Shown: positions 6,704 through 15,309 of the stretch, in pieces | Position numbering within the stretch: position 1 is the stretch's first letter | Layout of the letters: each line of letters begins with the position of its first letter | DNA from: Actinomycetospora lutea | GTDB lineage: Bacteria; Actinomycetota; Actinomycetes; Mycobacteriales; Pseudonocardiaceae | Length of the DNA: 40,217 nucleotides | NCBI RefSeq assembly: GCF_028737205.1 | Contig: NZ_JAQZAL010000044.1 | Span: 1 to 40,217 of the forward strand | Reading direction: 5' to 3' | Translations under genes and position numbers: made by a program | The notes under the pieces: generated by a model | Databases searched by the model: none | What the model was told of the DNA's origin: nothing | What the model saw: only the letters and a program-made list of their open reading frames with translations

Positions 6704-7902
6704 TGTGCGCGATCATGCCGCCGCAGGGCGTCAAGCTCACCGAGGACGTCGAGCACCGTCCCGGTGCTGGCAGTGGGGGTCACCGGGCACGGGTGCGGTG
6801 GCTCGACCCGACGACGGGGAAGCGTCGGTCCAAGTCGGACAGCTTCGCCACGCCGGCGGAAGCGCTCGCCTGGATCGACCGCATGAGGGGCTACGCCGCC
6901 GGCGGCATCGACCCCGCCGCGGCGAACCAGACCCTCGCCACCTACGGCACGGCCAACATGCGTCTGGTCCTGCGTGGCCTGGAGGCCAAGACTACCGACC
7001 CCTACCTCGCCGGCTGGCGCAAGCGGGTCGTTCCCTCGCTCGGCCACCTCGCCGTCCGGATGATCACCTACGGCGCCGTCGACAGGGCCGTCTCCGCCTG
7101 GATCGCCGACGGGGCGAGCCGGTCCACGGTGAAGAACAGCCTCGCGGTGCTCGTGCGGGTCATGGAGCAGGCCGTACGGGACGGGATCATCGAGCGCAAC
7201 CCCGCACGCATCACCGGCTGGCAGGACGAGTACCGGCGCGTGGAGGACGAACTCGACGATCCACGGTCGTTGGCGCTCCAGGACTGGGCCACGCTGATCC
7301 GTCTCGCCGACGCCCTCGTGGCGCGCTCGCACCAGCAATTCGCTGGCTGGGGTCACGTGGTCACCTTCGCCGGCGCGACCGCGGCCCGCATCGGCGAGGT
7401 GTCTGGCTGCCGGGCCCACGACATCGACACCACCACGTGGACCTGGAACGTCCGTCGACAGACCACGCCCTCCCCGGGCGGTCTCGTGGATAAGGCCACG
7501 AAGGGCAAGCGAGCCCGGCTCGTCCCGCTGATCGAGGAAGTCCGGCCCATGGTCGCCGAGCTGGTCGCCCGCTCCTCGCTCACCGACGGCCGGCTGTTCG
7601 TCGGCCCCCGCGGCGGTCGCATCAGTACCGCGGTCTTACGGGATGCCACGCACTGGGACGAGGTCGTCGAGGCGATCGGGCTCGGCTACCTGCGCCGCCA
7701 TGATCTCCGGCACACCGGCCTCACGTGGATGGCCGACGCCGGCGTCCCGGTCCACATCCTGCGCAAGATCGCCGGGCACGGCTCGCTGTCCACGACGCAG
7801 CGCTACCTGCACCCGAACCACGACGCCGTCCTGGGCGCCGGCGAACTGTTGACCAACTACCTGCGCGGGTCCCAGGGCGGTCCCACGCTCCGGGCGGTGT
7901 AG
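6703..7902 (+). CDS. Tyrosine recombinase (integrase of the AICE-like element)
   Basis: The 399-residue integrase has an N-terminal AP2-like arm-binding region (about 20-62, RVRWLDPTTGKRRSKSDSF), a core-binding SAM-like domain (about 80-170) and a catalytic domain. Catalytic residues can be read as R229 (ARIGEVSG), K267 or K269 (KGKRAR), H333 and R336 (HDLRHTGL), H359 (GHGSLSTTQ) and Y368 (QRYLH). The ATG at 6703 overlaps the xis stop; another ATG is at 6715. The gene ends 135 bp from the 3' end of a tRNA-Pro gene, the most likely integration site. All key residues are intact, so integration activity is plausible. Confidence 0.95.
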   Translation: MCAIMPPQGVKLTEDVEHRPGAGSGGHRARVRWLDPTTGKRRSKSDSFATPAEALAWIDRMRGYAAGGIDPAAANQTLATYGTANMRLVLRGLEAKTTDPYLAGWRKRVVPSLGHLAVRMITYGAVDRAVSAWIADGASRSTVKNSLAVLVRVMEQAVRDGIIERNPARITGWQDEYRRVEDELDDPRSLALQDWATLIRLADALVARSHQQFAGWGHVVTFAGATAARIGEVSGCRAHDIDTTTWTWNVRRQTTPSPGGLVDKATKGKRARLVPLIEEVRPMVAELVARSSLTDGRLFVGPRGGRISTAVLRDATHWDEVVEAIGLGYLRRHDLRHTGLTWMADAGVPVHILRKIAGHGSLSTTQRYLHPNHDAVLGAGELLTNYLRGSQGGPTLRAV

Positions 7903-7918
7903 CCCGTGCACTCCCTGC

Positions 7919-7940
7919 TGGTCCCAAAGTGGTCCCAAGT
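7919..7940 (+). repeat. Tandem TGGTCCCAA(A)GT repeats, candidate arm-type integrase sites
   Basis: TGGTCCCAAAGT (7919-7930) is followed at once by TGGTCCCAAGT (7930-7940). A weaker GGTCCCA copy lies inside the end of the integrase gene (7879-7885). Short direct repeats between int and the crossover site commonly serve as arm-type sites for tyrosine integrases that have an AP2-like N-terminus. Their position between integrase and tRNA supports this; binding is not shown. Confidence 0.4.
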
Positions 7941-7984
7941 ACCCGACAGGAAGATCTACTCGATGATCCACACCCGAAACGACG

Positions 7985-8028
7985 AGAACCCCGCTGACCT
8001 GGGCTCCTGCCCTGGTCAACGGGGTTCT
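7985..8028 (-). terminator. Hairpin between the integrase and tRNA genes
   Basis: AGAACCCCGCTGACC (7985-7999) pairs with GGTCAACGGGGTTCT (8014-8028), a 15-bp stem with one G-T type mismatch and a 14-base loop. It lies directly downstream of the tRNA-Pro gene (read leftward) and beyond the convergent integrase gene, so it can end transcription from both sides. The following T-run is short. Confidence 0.75.
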
Positions 8029-8037
8029 GGTGCTGTG

Positions 8038-8111
<74 letters not shown>

Positions 8112-8194
8112 CACCGTCGCCTCGTGCTCGCGACGTGACCACGGTACCCGACGGGGGTCGGCGCGACGGAGCCCGGGTGGAGGGTCGACTGCTC

Positions 8195-8787
8195 GTGAAG
8201 ATCGCGGTGACGGGGTCGGCGGGGTTGGTCGGGCACGCGGTGCGGCGCCGGCTCGAGGCGGCGGGTGTCGAGGTCGTGCCGCTGGACGTGCGCCGGTGGT
8301 CGTTCGACGGCGTCGAGCAGATCCCGTGCGACCTGCTCGACGGCGACGCGGTCGACCAGGTCTTCGCGGCGGAGCGACCCGCGGCCGTCGTGCACCCCGG
8401 CGGCGTCTCCGGGCCGATGGTGAGCGCCGACGACCCGGCGCGGGTGGTCGAGGTCAACGTCGCCGGCACCGCCGCGGTGCTGGAGGCGGCGCGCCGGCAC
8501 GGCGTGGCGCGGTTCGTCTACTGCTCCTCGATCGCGGCCTACGGGAGCACCGCCGCGCGGTGGGTGGTCGAGGAGACCACGCTGCACCCGCGCGACGTCT
8601 ACGGGGCGACGAAGGCGGCCGGCGAGCAGCTCGTCGAGGCCTACCGCCACCGCTACGGGCTCGCGGGCGCGGCGCTGCGCCTGGTCGCGGTGTGACCGCG
8701 GCCGAGCGCGACCTCGGATGGGCCCCGCGCGCCGACTTCGGCGCCGCGGTGGCGGCCTACCGCGACTGGCTCGCCGTCCACACCTGA
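8195..8787 (+). pseudogene. NAD-dependent epimerase/dehydratase with internal deletion
   Basis: From GTG 8195 (GGTGGAGG upstream) the first 167 codons encode an extended short-chain dehydrogenase. They include the nucleotide-binding GSAGLVGHAV, DLLDGDAVDQVF, NVAGTAAVLEAARRHGV, SSIAAYGS and the catalytic YGATK. The frame ends at 8695 right after GAALRLVAV, where family members go on with RxxxxYGP and about 100 further residues. In a second frame the bases up to 8787 encode TAAERDLGWAPRADFGAAVAAYRDWL, the normal C-terminus of the same family. A deletion of roughly 300 bp near 8690 with loss of frame explains both halves. The substrate is unknown and the product is surely inactive. Confidence 0.85.
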
Positions 8788-8811
8788 TCCCCGACCCCGT
8801 GCGCGACGACC

Positions 8812-10335
8812 ATGGTCCGCGTCATAGTGAGCACCGTGGCTGCGACGACGCTGACGGCGGCGAACCTGGCAGAACTGCCCGCGGAGGTCCCGGGCCCGAG
8901 CTACGACCGCGGGGCGGTGTCGGTCGGCATCGTGCACTTCGGGGTCGGCGGGTTCCACCGGGCGCACCAGGCGATGTACCTCGACGAGCTGATGCAGCTG
9001 GGCAAGGCGCTGGACTGGGGCATCTGCGGGGTCGGCGTGCTCGAGTCGGACAAGCGGATGGCCGAGGTCACCGCGGCGCAGGACGACCTCTACACGCTCG
9101 TGCTCAAGCACGCCGACGGCCGGCGCGAGGCGCGGGTCATCGGCTCGATCGTCGACTACCTCTACGCCCCCGACGACCCCGACGCCGTCCTCGACCGCAT
9201 GACCGACCCGGCCACCCGCATCGTCAGCCTCACCGTCACCGAGGGCGGCTACCACAAGAACGCGAGCACCGGGGAGTTCGACGACCGCGACCCGGCGATC
9301 CAGGCCGACATCGCCGCGGCGGAGGGCGCCCCGCCGCAGACGACCTTCGGCTACGTCGTCGAGGCGCTGCGGCGGCGCCGGGACGACGGCACCGGCCCGT
9401 TCACGGTGATGTCCTGCGACAACATCCAGGGCAACGGACACGTCGCCCACGCCATGATCACGTCCTACGCGCGGCGGCGTGACCCCGAGCTCGCCGACTG
9501 GATCGAGGCGAACGTCCCCTTCCCGAACTCGATGGTCGACCGGATCACCCCGCGCACCACCGACGCCGACCGGGAGGAGCTCGAGGCCACCACCGGCATC
9601 GTCGACGCTTGGCCCGTCGTCTGCGAGCCGTTCACGCAGTGGGTGCTGGAGGACCGCTTCGCCGCGGGACGCCCGCCGTTCGAGGACGTCGGGGTCCAGG
9701 TCGTCGACGACGTCGAGCCCTACGAGCTGATGAAGCTGCGTCTGCTCAACGCGAGCCACCAGGCGATCGCCTACCTCGGTTACCTCGCCGGCTACCGCTA
9801 CGCGCACGAGGTCGCGGGCGACGAGCTGTTCGCCGGCTTCACCCGCGCCTACATGGACCGGGAGGGCACGCCGACGCTCGCGCCGGTGCCCGGCGTCGAC
9901 CTCGACGAGTACAAGGCGACGCTGATCGAGCGGTTCGCCAACCCCGAGATCCGCGACACCCTCGCCCGCCTGGCCGCCGAGAGCTCTGACCGCATCCCGA
10001 CGTGGCTGGTGCCGGTGATCCGGATCAACCTGGAGAACGGGGGCGAGATCGAGCGCTCGGCGCTGGTCGTCGCGTCGTGGGCCCGCTACGCCGAGGGGGT
10101 GGACGAGGCCGGCGAGCCGATTGAGGTCGTCGACACCGGCCGCGCGGAGGACCGCACCGCCGCCGCGCGCCGCTACCCCGACGAGCCGCTCGCGTTCCTC
10201 GAGGACCGCGACCTGTTCGGCGACCTGGTCGACGACGAGCGCTTCACCACCGCCTACCGGGCCCACCTCGACGCGCTGCACCAGCAGGGCGCGCGGGCCA
10301 CGGTCACCGAGGTGGAGGAGCGCCTGCCCCGCTGA
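8812..10335 (+). CDS. Mannitol dehydrogenase family oxidoreductase (mannitol 2-dehydrogenase-like)
   Basis: The 507-residue protein belongs to the long-chain polyol dehydrogenases, which interconvert mannitol and fructose or related hexuronates with NAD(P). Visible are the nucleotide-binding start VGIVHFGVGGFHRAHQAMYLD, the middle SLTVTEGGYHKN and VMSCDNIQGNG, and the catalytic KLRLLNASHQ (K-x4-N-x2-H) with GYLAGYRYAHE behind it. Length is close to the usual 480-500. The start may be ATG 8812 or a GTG at 8827 or 8836. Its stop overlaps the next start (TGATG), giving an operon with a flavoprotein and an ECF41 sigma factor. The exact polyol cannot be told from sequence; fructuronate or arabinitol are alternatives. 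Confidence 0.9.
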   Translation: MVRVIVSTVAATTLTAANLAELPAEVPGPSYDRGAVSVGIVHFGVGGFHRAHQAMYLDELMQLGKALDWGICGVGVLESDKRMAEVTAAQDDLYTLVLKHADGRREARVIGSIVDYLYAPDDPDAVLDRMTDPATRIVSLTVTEGGYHKNASTGEFDDRDPAIQADIAAAEGAPPQTTFGYVVEALRRRRDDGTGPFTVMSCDNIQGNGHVAHAMITSYARRRDPELADWIEANVPFPNSMVDRITPRTTDADREELEATTGIVDAWPVVCEPFTQWVLEDRFAAGRPPFEDVGVQVVDDVEPYELMKLRLLNASHQAIAYLGYLAGYRYAHEVAGDELFAGFTRAYMDREGTPTLAPVPGVDLDEYKATLIERFANPEIRDTLARLAAESSDRIPTWLVPVIRINLENGGEIERSALVVASWARYAEGVDEAGEPIEVVDTGRAEDRTAAARRYPDEPLAFLEDRDLFGDLVDDERFTTAYRAHLDALHQQGARATVTEVEERLPR

Positions 10336-11585
10336 TGTCACAGCCGGGGGCGCCGTCTCGTCGCGTGGGCATGAGTACGCAGAAGACACCGTCCACCGCC
10401 CGGATGCAGGTTCTCGTCGTCGGCGCGGGGTACGCCGGCGCCACGGCGGCCGTCCGTCTCGCCGGGCGCGCCCGCAACCGGGTCGACGTCACCGTCGTGA
10501 ACCCGCGCCCCCGCTTCGTCAACCGGCTGCGCCTGCACCAGATCGCGATGGGCCGCGCGGTCCCGGCGCCGGCCCTGCGCGACCTGCTCGGCGCGGGCGT
10601 CACCCTCGTCGAGGGCACCGTCGCCGAGCTCGACCCCGACGCCGGGCGGGCCACGGTCACCGGGCCCGAGGGCGTGCGCGACCTCGCGGTCGACCGGGTC
10701 GTCATCGCCGCCGGCAGCACGACGACCGTGCCCGTGCCCGGCGCCGGGCACGTGCACGCGGTCGGCGACCTGGAGTCCGCCCACCGGCTGCGTCCCGCGT
10801 TCGCGGCGCTGCCCGCCGGCGCGCAGGTGTCCGTGGTCGGCGGCGGGTTCACCGGGCTGGAGACGGTCGCCGAGCTGGCCGAGACCCGCCCCGACGTGGC
10901 GGTCCGGCTGGTGACCAGCGGGGAGGTGGGCGGCTGGTTCACCCCGGACGGCCGTGCGCACGTGCGCGAGACGCTCGACGGGCTGGGCGTGGCGCTCATC
11001 GGCGGGACGCGGGTGCGCGCCGTCGAGCGGGACCGGCTGCTGCTCGAGGGCGGCCACGTCGTCCCGTCCGACCTCACCGTCTGGTGCGGCGGGTTCGCCG
11101 CCCCTCCCCTGGCCCGGCAGGCCGGCATCGCGGTCGACGAGCGGGGTGCGGTGCTCACCGACGGGACGCTGCGCTCGCTCTCCCACCCGGCCGTGCTCGC
11201 CGTCGGCGACGCCGGGCACGCCCCTTCGCCCGGCGGCGACCGGTACAGCATGTCGTGCCAGTACGCGTTCCCGTCGGCCGCGCACGCCGCCGACCTGCTG
11301 CGCGCCGAGGCGCTCGGCCTCCCCGACGCGGGCGCGCCCCTCGACCTCGGCTTCACCGCGCGCGTCGTCAGCCTGGGGAGGCGCCACGCCGTGCTGCAGC
11401 CGACCACCAAGGAGGACGTGGCGCGGGGCCGGGCGTGGACGGGCCGGGCCGCGGTCCTGGCCAAGAACGTCCAGGTCCGCGGCACCGCGCGCGCCGTGGG
11501 CGTCGAGCGCCGGCTGCCCGGCGTCGTCCGCTGGCCGCACGCCGAGCGGGCGGCCCGGGCCGTTCGCGGTGAGCCGGCGGCGTGA
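10335..11585 (+). CDS. FAD-dependent NAD(P)H oxidoreductase, NDH-2-like
   Basis: The protein of up to 416 residues has two Rossmann folds: FAD-binding VLVVGAGYAGATAAVRLA (about 26-43) and NAD(P)H-binding VSVVGGGFTGLETVAELAE (about 165-183). The second FAD contact is VLAVGDAGHAP near 290. This is the layout of type II NADH dehydrogenases and related carotenoid/quinone oxidoreductases. No C-terminal membrane helix is evident. The first ATG (10335) overlaps the previous stop; internal ATGs at 10371 and 10404 are also plausible starts. Its stop overlaps the GTG of the ECF41 sigma gene (GTGA). Oxidoreductases are common partners of ECF41 factors, so it is likely in that regulon. Confidence 0.85.
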   Translation: MSQPGAPSRRVGMSTQKTPSTARMQVLVVGAGYAGATAAVRLAGRARNRVDVTVVNPRPRFVNRLRLHQIAMGRAVPAPALRDLLGAGVTLVEGTVAELDPDAGRATVTGPEGVRDLAVDRVVIAAGSTTTVPVPGAGHVHAVGDLESAHRLRPAFAALPAGAQVSVVGGGFTGLETVAELAETRPDVAVRLVTSGEVGGWFTPDGRAHVRETLDGLGVALIGGTRVRAVERDRLLLEGGHVVPSDLTVWCGGFAAPPLARQAGIAVDERGAVLTDGTLRSLSHPAVLAVGDAGHAPSPGGDRYSMSCQYAFPSAAHAADLLRAEALGLPDAGAPLDLGFTARVVSLGRRHAVLQPTTKEDVARGRAWTGRAAVLAKNVQVRGTARAVGVERRLPGVVRWPHAERAARAVRGEPAA

Positions 11586-12541
11586 ACCGGTCCGAGGAGT
11601 TCACCGCGCTGCGACCGCTGCTGTTCGCGATCGCCTACCGGATCCTGGGCAGCGTCAGCGAGGCCGAGGACGCCGTGCAGGAGACCTGGTTACGTTTCGC
11701 GTCGTCGGACACCGAGCCGACGTCGGTGAAGTCGTTCCTCTCGGCCGTCGTCACCCGCATCTCGATCGACGTGCTGCGCTCGGCCCGGGTGCGCCGCGAG
11801 TCCTACGTGGGCCCGTGGTTCCCCGAGCCGCTGCTCACCGACCCGTACGACGACCCGGAGCGCTCGGCCGAGCTGGCGGACTCGGTGTCGATGGCGGCGC
11901 TGCTCCTGCTCGAGCGCCTCAGCCCGCTCGAGCGGGCGGTGTTCGTGCTGCGCGAGGTGTTCGCGTTCGACTTCCCGGAGATCGCCGCGGCGGTCGAGCG
12001 CTCGGAGGCCGCGTGCCGCCAGCTCGCGGTCCGCGCCCGCAAGCACATGGCCGAGGGACGGCCGCGGTTCGAGGCCGACCGCCGGGCCCGCGAGGAGCTC
12101 GCCGCCCGGTTCGTCGAGGCCCTCACCGACGGCCACCTCGACGGCCTGGAGGAGCTGCTCGCCGCCGACGTGGCCGCGGTCGCGGACGGCGGCGGCAAGG
12201 GCCCGGCGCTGACCCGGCCGGTGGTCGGGGCGGCCAAGGTCGCCCGCCTCATCGGGGCGTTCGCGGCGATGGTCGACGGCACCGTGTCGGTCGAGGCGCG
12301 CGAGGTGAACCACCAGCCGGGCGTCCTCGTGGCCGACGCGGACGGGGCGATCGTCGCCGTCATGGCCCTCGACGTCCTCGACGGGCGGGTCCAGGCGATC
12401 CGCACGGTGATCAACCCGGACAAGCTCGAGCACCTGGGCCCGGTCGCCGACGCGTGGCGCCTGCGCGACCAGGTGATGGCGCGGCGCGGAGTCAGCGCGC
12501 GGCGGCCACCGGACGCCGGGGATCGCGGCCGGCGAGGGTGA
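11582..12541 (+). CDS. ECF41-family RNA polymerase sigma factor (SigJ-like)
   Basis: The 319-residue sigma factor has region 2 (AIAYRILGSVSEAEDAVQETWLRF, about 16-39), the linker motif YVGPWFPEPL that marks the ECF41 group, and region 4 (LSPLERAVFVLREVFAFDFPEIAAAVERSEAACRQLAVRAR). A C-terminal SnoaL-like domain of about 120 residues follows, ending with INPDKLEHLG. In ECF41 factors this domain replaces an anti-sigma factor and both inhibits and activates. The start is GTG 11582, coupled to the oxidoreductase. ECF41 genes usually lie beside a carboxymuconolactone decarboxylase, oxidoreductase or epimerase target; here the oxidoreductase is upstream. The last 50 bases overlap the convergent TIGR03086 gene. 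Confidence 0.93.
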   Translation: MNRSEEFTALRPLLFAIAYRILGSVSEAEDAVQETWLRFASSDTEPTSVKSFLSAVVTRISIDVLRSARVRRESYVGPWFPEPLLTDPYDDPERSAELADSVSMAALLLLERLSPLERAVFVLREVFAFDFPEIAAAVERSEAACRQLAVRARKHMAEGRPRFEADRRAREELAARFVEALTDGHLDGLEELLAADVAAVADGGGKGPALTRPVVGAAKVARLIGAFAAMVDGTVSVEAREVNHQPGVLVADADGAIVAVMALDVLDGRVQAIRTVINPDKLEHLGPVADAWRLRDQVMARRGVSARRPPDAGDRGRRG

Positions 12542-13073
12542 GGACGCGCTCGAGCTCGGTGCTCGCCGGGGCGTCGACCACCGGGCCGTAGAGACCGGTG
12601 CGCGACTCCTGCGGCGCGTGCTCGAACTGCGCCACGAACCCGCGGACGGCCTCGAGGTCCTCGTCGCGGACCTCGAACCCGGCGCCGACCGACTGCGCGA
12701 GGTCCCACCCGTGCAGGACGAGCTCCTCGACCGCGACCACGCCGAGCTGCGCGCGGGGCATGGTGAGCCCGCCGGCGCTGCCCTCGCCCTCCCAGGCGGA
12801 GGGCTCGGCCCAGGCGGCCGCGAGCTCGTCGAGGCGGGCGTCGAGCACCCCGCGCCAGTCGGCCGGCAGGTCCGCGGGCGCGCCGCCGGCCCCGCCCTCC
12901 TCGTGCCGGGCCACCCGCACGAAGTGGGCGGTGAACGCGAGGAGGTGGCCGAGCAGGTCGCGCACCGTCCACTGCCCGCAGGGCGTGGGCCGGTCGAGGT
13001 CGTCGTCGACGACCTCGCCGGCCACGCGGGCGACCTCACGAGCGGCGGGACCGAGGTCGAGCATGCTGATCAC
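12492..13073 (-). CDS. TIGR03086-family metal-binding protein (DinB/mycothiol-dependent type)
   Basis: The 193-residue protein is a four-helix DinB-like protein of the actinobacterial TIGR03086 family, related to mycothiol-dependent maleylpyruvate isomerase. The family motif LDRPTPCGQWTVRDLLGHLL lies at 26-45, with the metal ligand H43. VVAVEELVLHGWDLAQ (112-127) supplies E117 and H121. The exact reaction is not known for most members. The start may be ATG 13073 or ATG 13064. It follows der with a gap of 30 bases and may share its transcript. Its 3' end overlaps the 3' end of the sigma gene by 50 bases. Confidence 0.88.
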   Translation of the reverse strand: MISMLDLGPAAREVARVAGEVVDDDLDRPTPCGQWTVRDLLGHLLAFTAHFVRVARHEEGGAGGAPADLPADWRGVLDARLDELAAAWAEPSAWEGEGSAGGLTMPRAQLGVVAVEELVLHGWDLAQSVGAGFEVRDEDLEAVRGFVAQFEHAPQESRTGLYGPVVDAPASTELERVLTLAGRDPRRPVAAAR

Positions 13074-13103
13074 TCCTCAGGACGGGACAGTCCTAGGAAT
13101 GTA

Positions 13104-14510
13104 TCAGCGTTTGCGGCCTCCGCGGGCCCCCTTCTCGCGCACGCGGACGTTGATCTGCACCGGCGTACCGGTCAGCGGGAAGGTCTCGCGCAGCTTGCGC
13201 TCGAGGAAGCGGCGGTAGCCGGCCTCCAGGAACCCCGAGGTGAACAGCACGAACGTCGGCGGCCGGTTCTGCGCCTGCGTGGCGTAGAGGACCTTCGGCT
13301 GCTTGCCGCCGCGCACGGGCGGCGGCTTGGCCGCGACGATGTCGGAGATCCACTGATTGAGCTGGCCGGTCGGCACCCGCCGGTCCCAGTTCTCCAGGGC
13401 GGTCCGCATGGCCGGCGCGAGCTTCTGCACCGACCGCCCGGTGCGCGCGGAGATGTTGATCCGCTCCACCCACGGGAAGCGCACGAGCGCCCGCTCGAGC
13501 TCGCGCACCATCGCGTGGCGCCGGTCCTCGTCGACGAGGTCCCACTTGTTCATGGCGAGCACGAGCGCCCGGCCCGCCTCGGCGACCTGCGAGGCGACGC
13601 GCAGGTCCTGCTCGCTGATCGGCTCCGAGGCGTCGAGCAGCAGCACGGTGACCTCGGCGGCCTCGATGGCGGCCTTGGTGCGCAGCGACGCGTAGTACTC
13701 GGTGCCCGACGCCTGCCCGACCTTGCGGCGCAGGCCGGCGGTGTCGACGAACTTCCACACCTCGCCGTCGATCTCGACCAGCGAGTCGACCGGGTCGGTG
13801 GTGGTGCCCGCGACCGCGTCGACCACCGAGCGGGTCTCGCCGGTGAGCTGGTTGAGCAGGCTCGACTTCCCGACGTTGGGCTTGCCCACCAGTGCGACGC
13901 GCCGCGGCCCGCCGGTGAGGTCGGCGTCGTCGCGCGGGCTGTCGGGCATCGCGTCGAGCACGACGTCGAGCAGGTCGCCCGACCCGCGCCCGTGCAGCCC
14001 CGAGACGGGGTGCGGCTCGCCGAGCCCGAGGCGCCACAGCGCCGCGATCTCGCCCTCGCCCCGCGAGTCGTCGATCTTGGTGGCGGCCAGGATCACCGGC
14101 CGGTCGGAGCGGCGCAGGGTGCGCGCGACCGCCTGGTCGACCGCCGTCGCGCCGACCTGCCCGTCGACCACCAGCAGGATCACGTCCGCGGTGGCCATCG
14201 CCGTCTCGGCCTGCGCCGAGATCGCGGCCTGCATGCCCTTGGCGTCGGGCACCCAGCCGCCCGTGTCGAGCAGCGTGAACCGCTTCCCGTTCCACAGCGC
14301 GTCGTAGGCGACGCGGTCACGCGTCACACCCGACACGTCCTGGACCACGGCCTCGCGGCGGCCCAGGATGCGGTTGACCAGCGTCGACTTCCCGACGTTG
14401 GGGCGCCCGACCACGGCGAGCACCGGTTGCGAGGGTCGCGCGTCGGCACCCTCGGATGCGCCCGTTCCTGCGTCGCCGTCGGCGAGCACAGCGGGCCCTT
14501 CCTCGTTCAA
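13104..14510 (-). CDS. der: Ribosome-associated GTPase Der (EngA)
   Basis: Der has two G domains in tandem and a KH-like domain and helps assemble the 50S ribosomal subunit. In the 468-residue protein, G1 motifs are GRPNVGKST (35-43) and GKPNVGKSS (209-217). The first DTGG is at 82-85; the second G domain shows VDTAGLRRK and NKWD (in [11 protein letters not shown]). The C-terminal KH part has [21 protein letters not shown]. The first 30 residues are a low-complexity extension common in actinobacteria. The start reads TTG at 14510 with AAGGGA six bases upstream, and the gap to cmk is only three bases. It closes the parA-scpA-scpB-rluB-cmk-der series. Confidence 0.97.
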   Translation of the reverse strand: MNEEGPAVLADGDAGTGASEGADARPSQPVLAVVGRPNVGKSTLVNRILGRREAVVQDVSGVTRDRVAYDALWNGKRFTLLDTGGWVPDAKGMQAAISAQAETAMATADVILLVVDGQVGATAVDQAVARTLRRSDRPVILAATKIDDSRGEGEIAALWRLGLGEPHPVSGLHGRGSGDLLDVVLDAMPDSPRDDADLTGGPRRVALVGKPNVGKSSLLNQLTGETRSVVDAVAGTTTDPVDSLVEIDGEVWKFVDTAGLRRKVGQASGTEYYASLRTKAAIEAAEVTVLLLDASEPISEQDLRVASQVAEAGRALVLAMNKWDLVDEDRRHAMVRELERALVRFPWVERINISARTGRSVQKLAPAMRTALENWDRRVPTGQLNQWISDIVAAKPPPVRGGKQPKVLYATQAQNRPPTFVLFTSGFLEAGYRRFLERKLRETFPLTGTPVQINVRVREKGARGGRKR

Positions 14511-14513
14511 TGT

Positions 14514-15269
14514 CTATCCCTTGTGAGAGCCGACTCCCGCGTCGGCGAAGCCGACGATCATATCGCGGTCCACGGCCAGGTCCTGCAGGCGGTCGAGCAC
14601 GCCCTCGATGTCCAACGTCGAGGTGTCGACCTCGACCGCGTCCTCCGCGGGCTGCAGCGGGGAAGTCGCGCGCGACGAGTCCAGCTCGTCCCGGCGGGCG
14701 AGGTCGGTGCCCGCGTCCGGCGCGTCGGCCCGTCCCGCCGCGGTGTCCTCGGCGGTGCGCCGCCCCGCCCGCACCAGCGCCGAGGCGGTGAGGAAGACCT
14801 TCAGCCCGGCCTCCGGGAGCACGACCGTGCCGATGTCGCGACCCTCGACCACGATGCCGGCGCCGTCCTGGAGCGCCTCGGCGACGATCCGCCGCTGCTC
14901 GGCCACCAGGTGCCTGCGCACCGCGGTCAGCGCGGACACCGCCGACACCGCGCCCGTGACCTCCGTGCCGCGGATCTCGGCGTCCACGTCCTCGCCGTCG
15001 AGGCGCACGCGGGGCTCGGCCGGGTCGGTCGAGACGGACACCGACGCCCCGAGGGCCACCGCGACGATGTCGTCGTGGCCGTCCGCGGACGTGGCGGCGA
15101 CGTCGAGCGGCAGCCCGGAGCGCAGCACCGCGAGCGTGACCGCCCGGTACATGGCGCCGGTGTCGAGGTAGCGGGCGTCGAGGCGCATCGCGAGCCCGCG
15201 CGCCGTGGTCGACTTCCCCGTCCCGGAGGGCCCGTCGACGGCGACCACCCCGCGCAGCGTCCCGTCCAT
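14514..15269 (-). CDS. cmk: Cytidylate kinase
   Basis: Cmk phosphorylates CMP and dCMP with ATP in the cytoplasm. The 251-residue protein shows the P-loop GPSGTGKST (13-21), LDTGAMYRAVT (35-45) and VVEGRDIGTVVLPEAGLKVFLTAS, the NMP-binding and core motifs of the family. The LID part (RRDELDSSRATSPLQPAEDAVEVDTS) is intact. The ATG at 15269 is preferred because GGGAGG lies ten bases upstream; an upstream in-frame start would add a non-conserved tail. It follows rluB after 105 bases that contain a 7-bp hairpin and precedes der by three bases. Confidence 0.96.
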   Translation of the reverse strand: MDGTLRGVVAVDGPSGTGKSTTARGLAMRLDARYLDTGAMYRAVTLAVLRSGLPLDVAATSADGHDDIVAVALGASVSVSTDPAEPRVRLDGEDVDAEIRGTEVTGAVSAVSALTAVRRHLVAEQRRIVAEALQDGAGIVVEGRDIGTVVLPEAGLKVFLTASALVRAGRRTAEDTAAGRADAPDAGTDLARRDELDSSRATSPLQPAEDAVEVDTSTLDIEGVLDRLQDLAVDRDMIVGFADAGVGSHKG

Positions 15270-15283
15270 GACCCGTGTGCCTC

Positions 15284-15309
15284 CCGAACGTCGACCACTC
15301 TGCGTTCGG
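15284..15309 (-). promoter_or_regulatory. Small hairpin just upstream of the cmk ribosome binding site
   Basis: On the minus strand CCGAACG and CGTTCGG (15303-15309 and 15284-15290) form a 7-bp stem with a 12-base loop, followed at once by GGGAGG, the cmk ribosome binding site. It lies in the only sizeable gap of the rluB-cmk-der run. It may affect cmk translation or be chance in GC-rich sequence. Confidence 0.25.
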
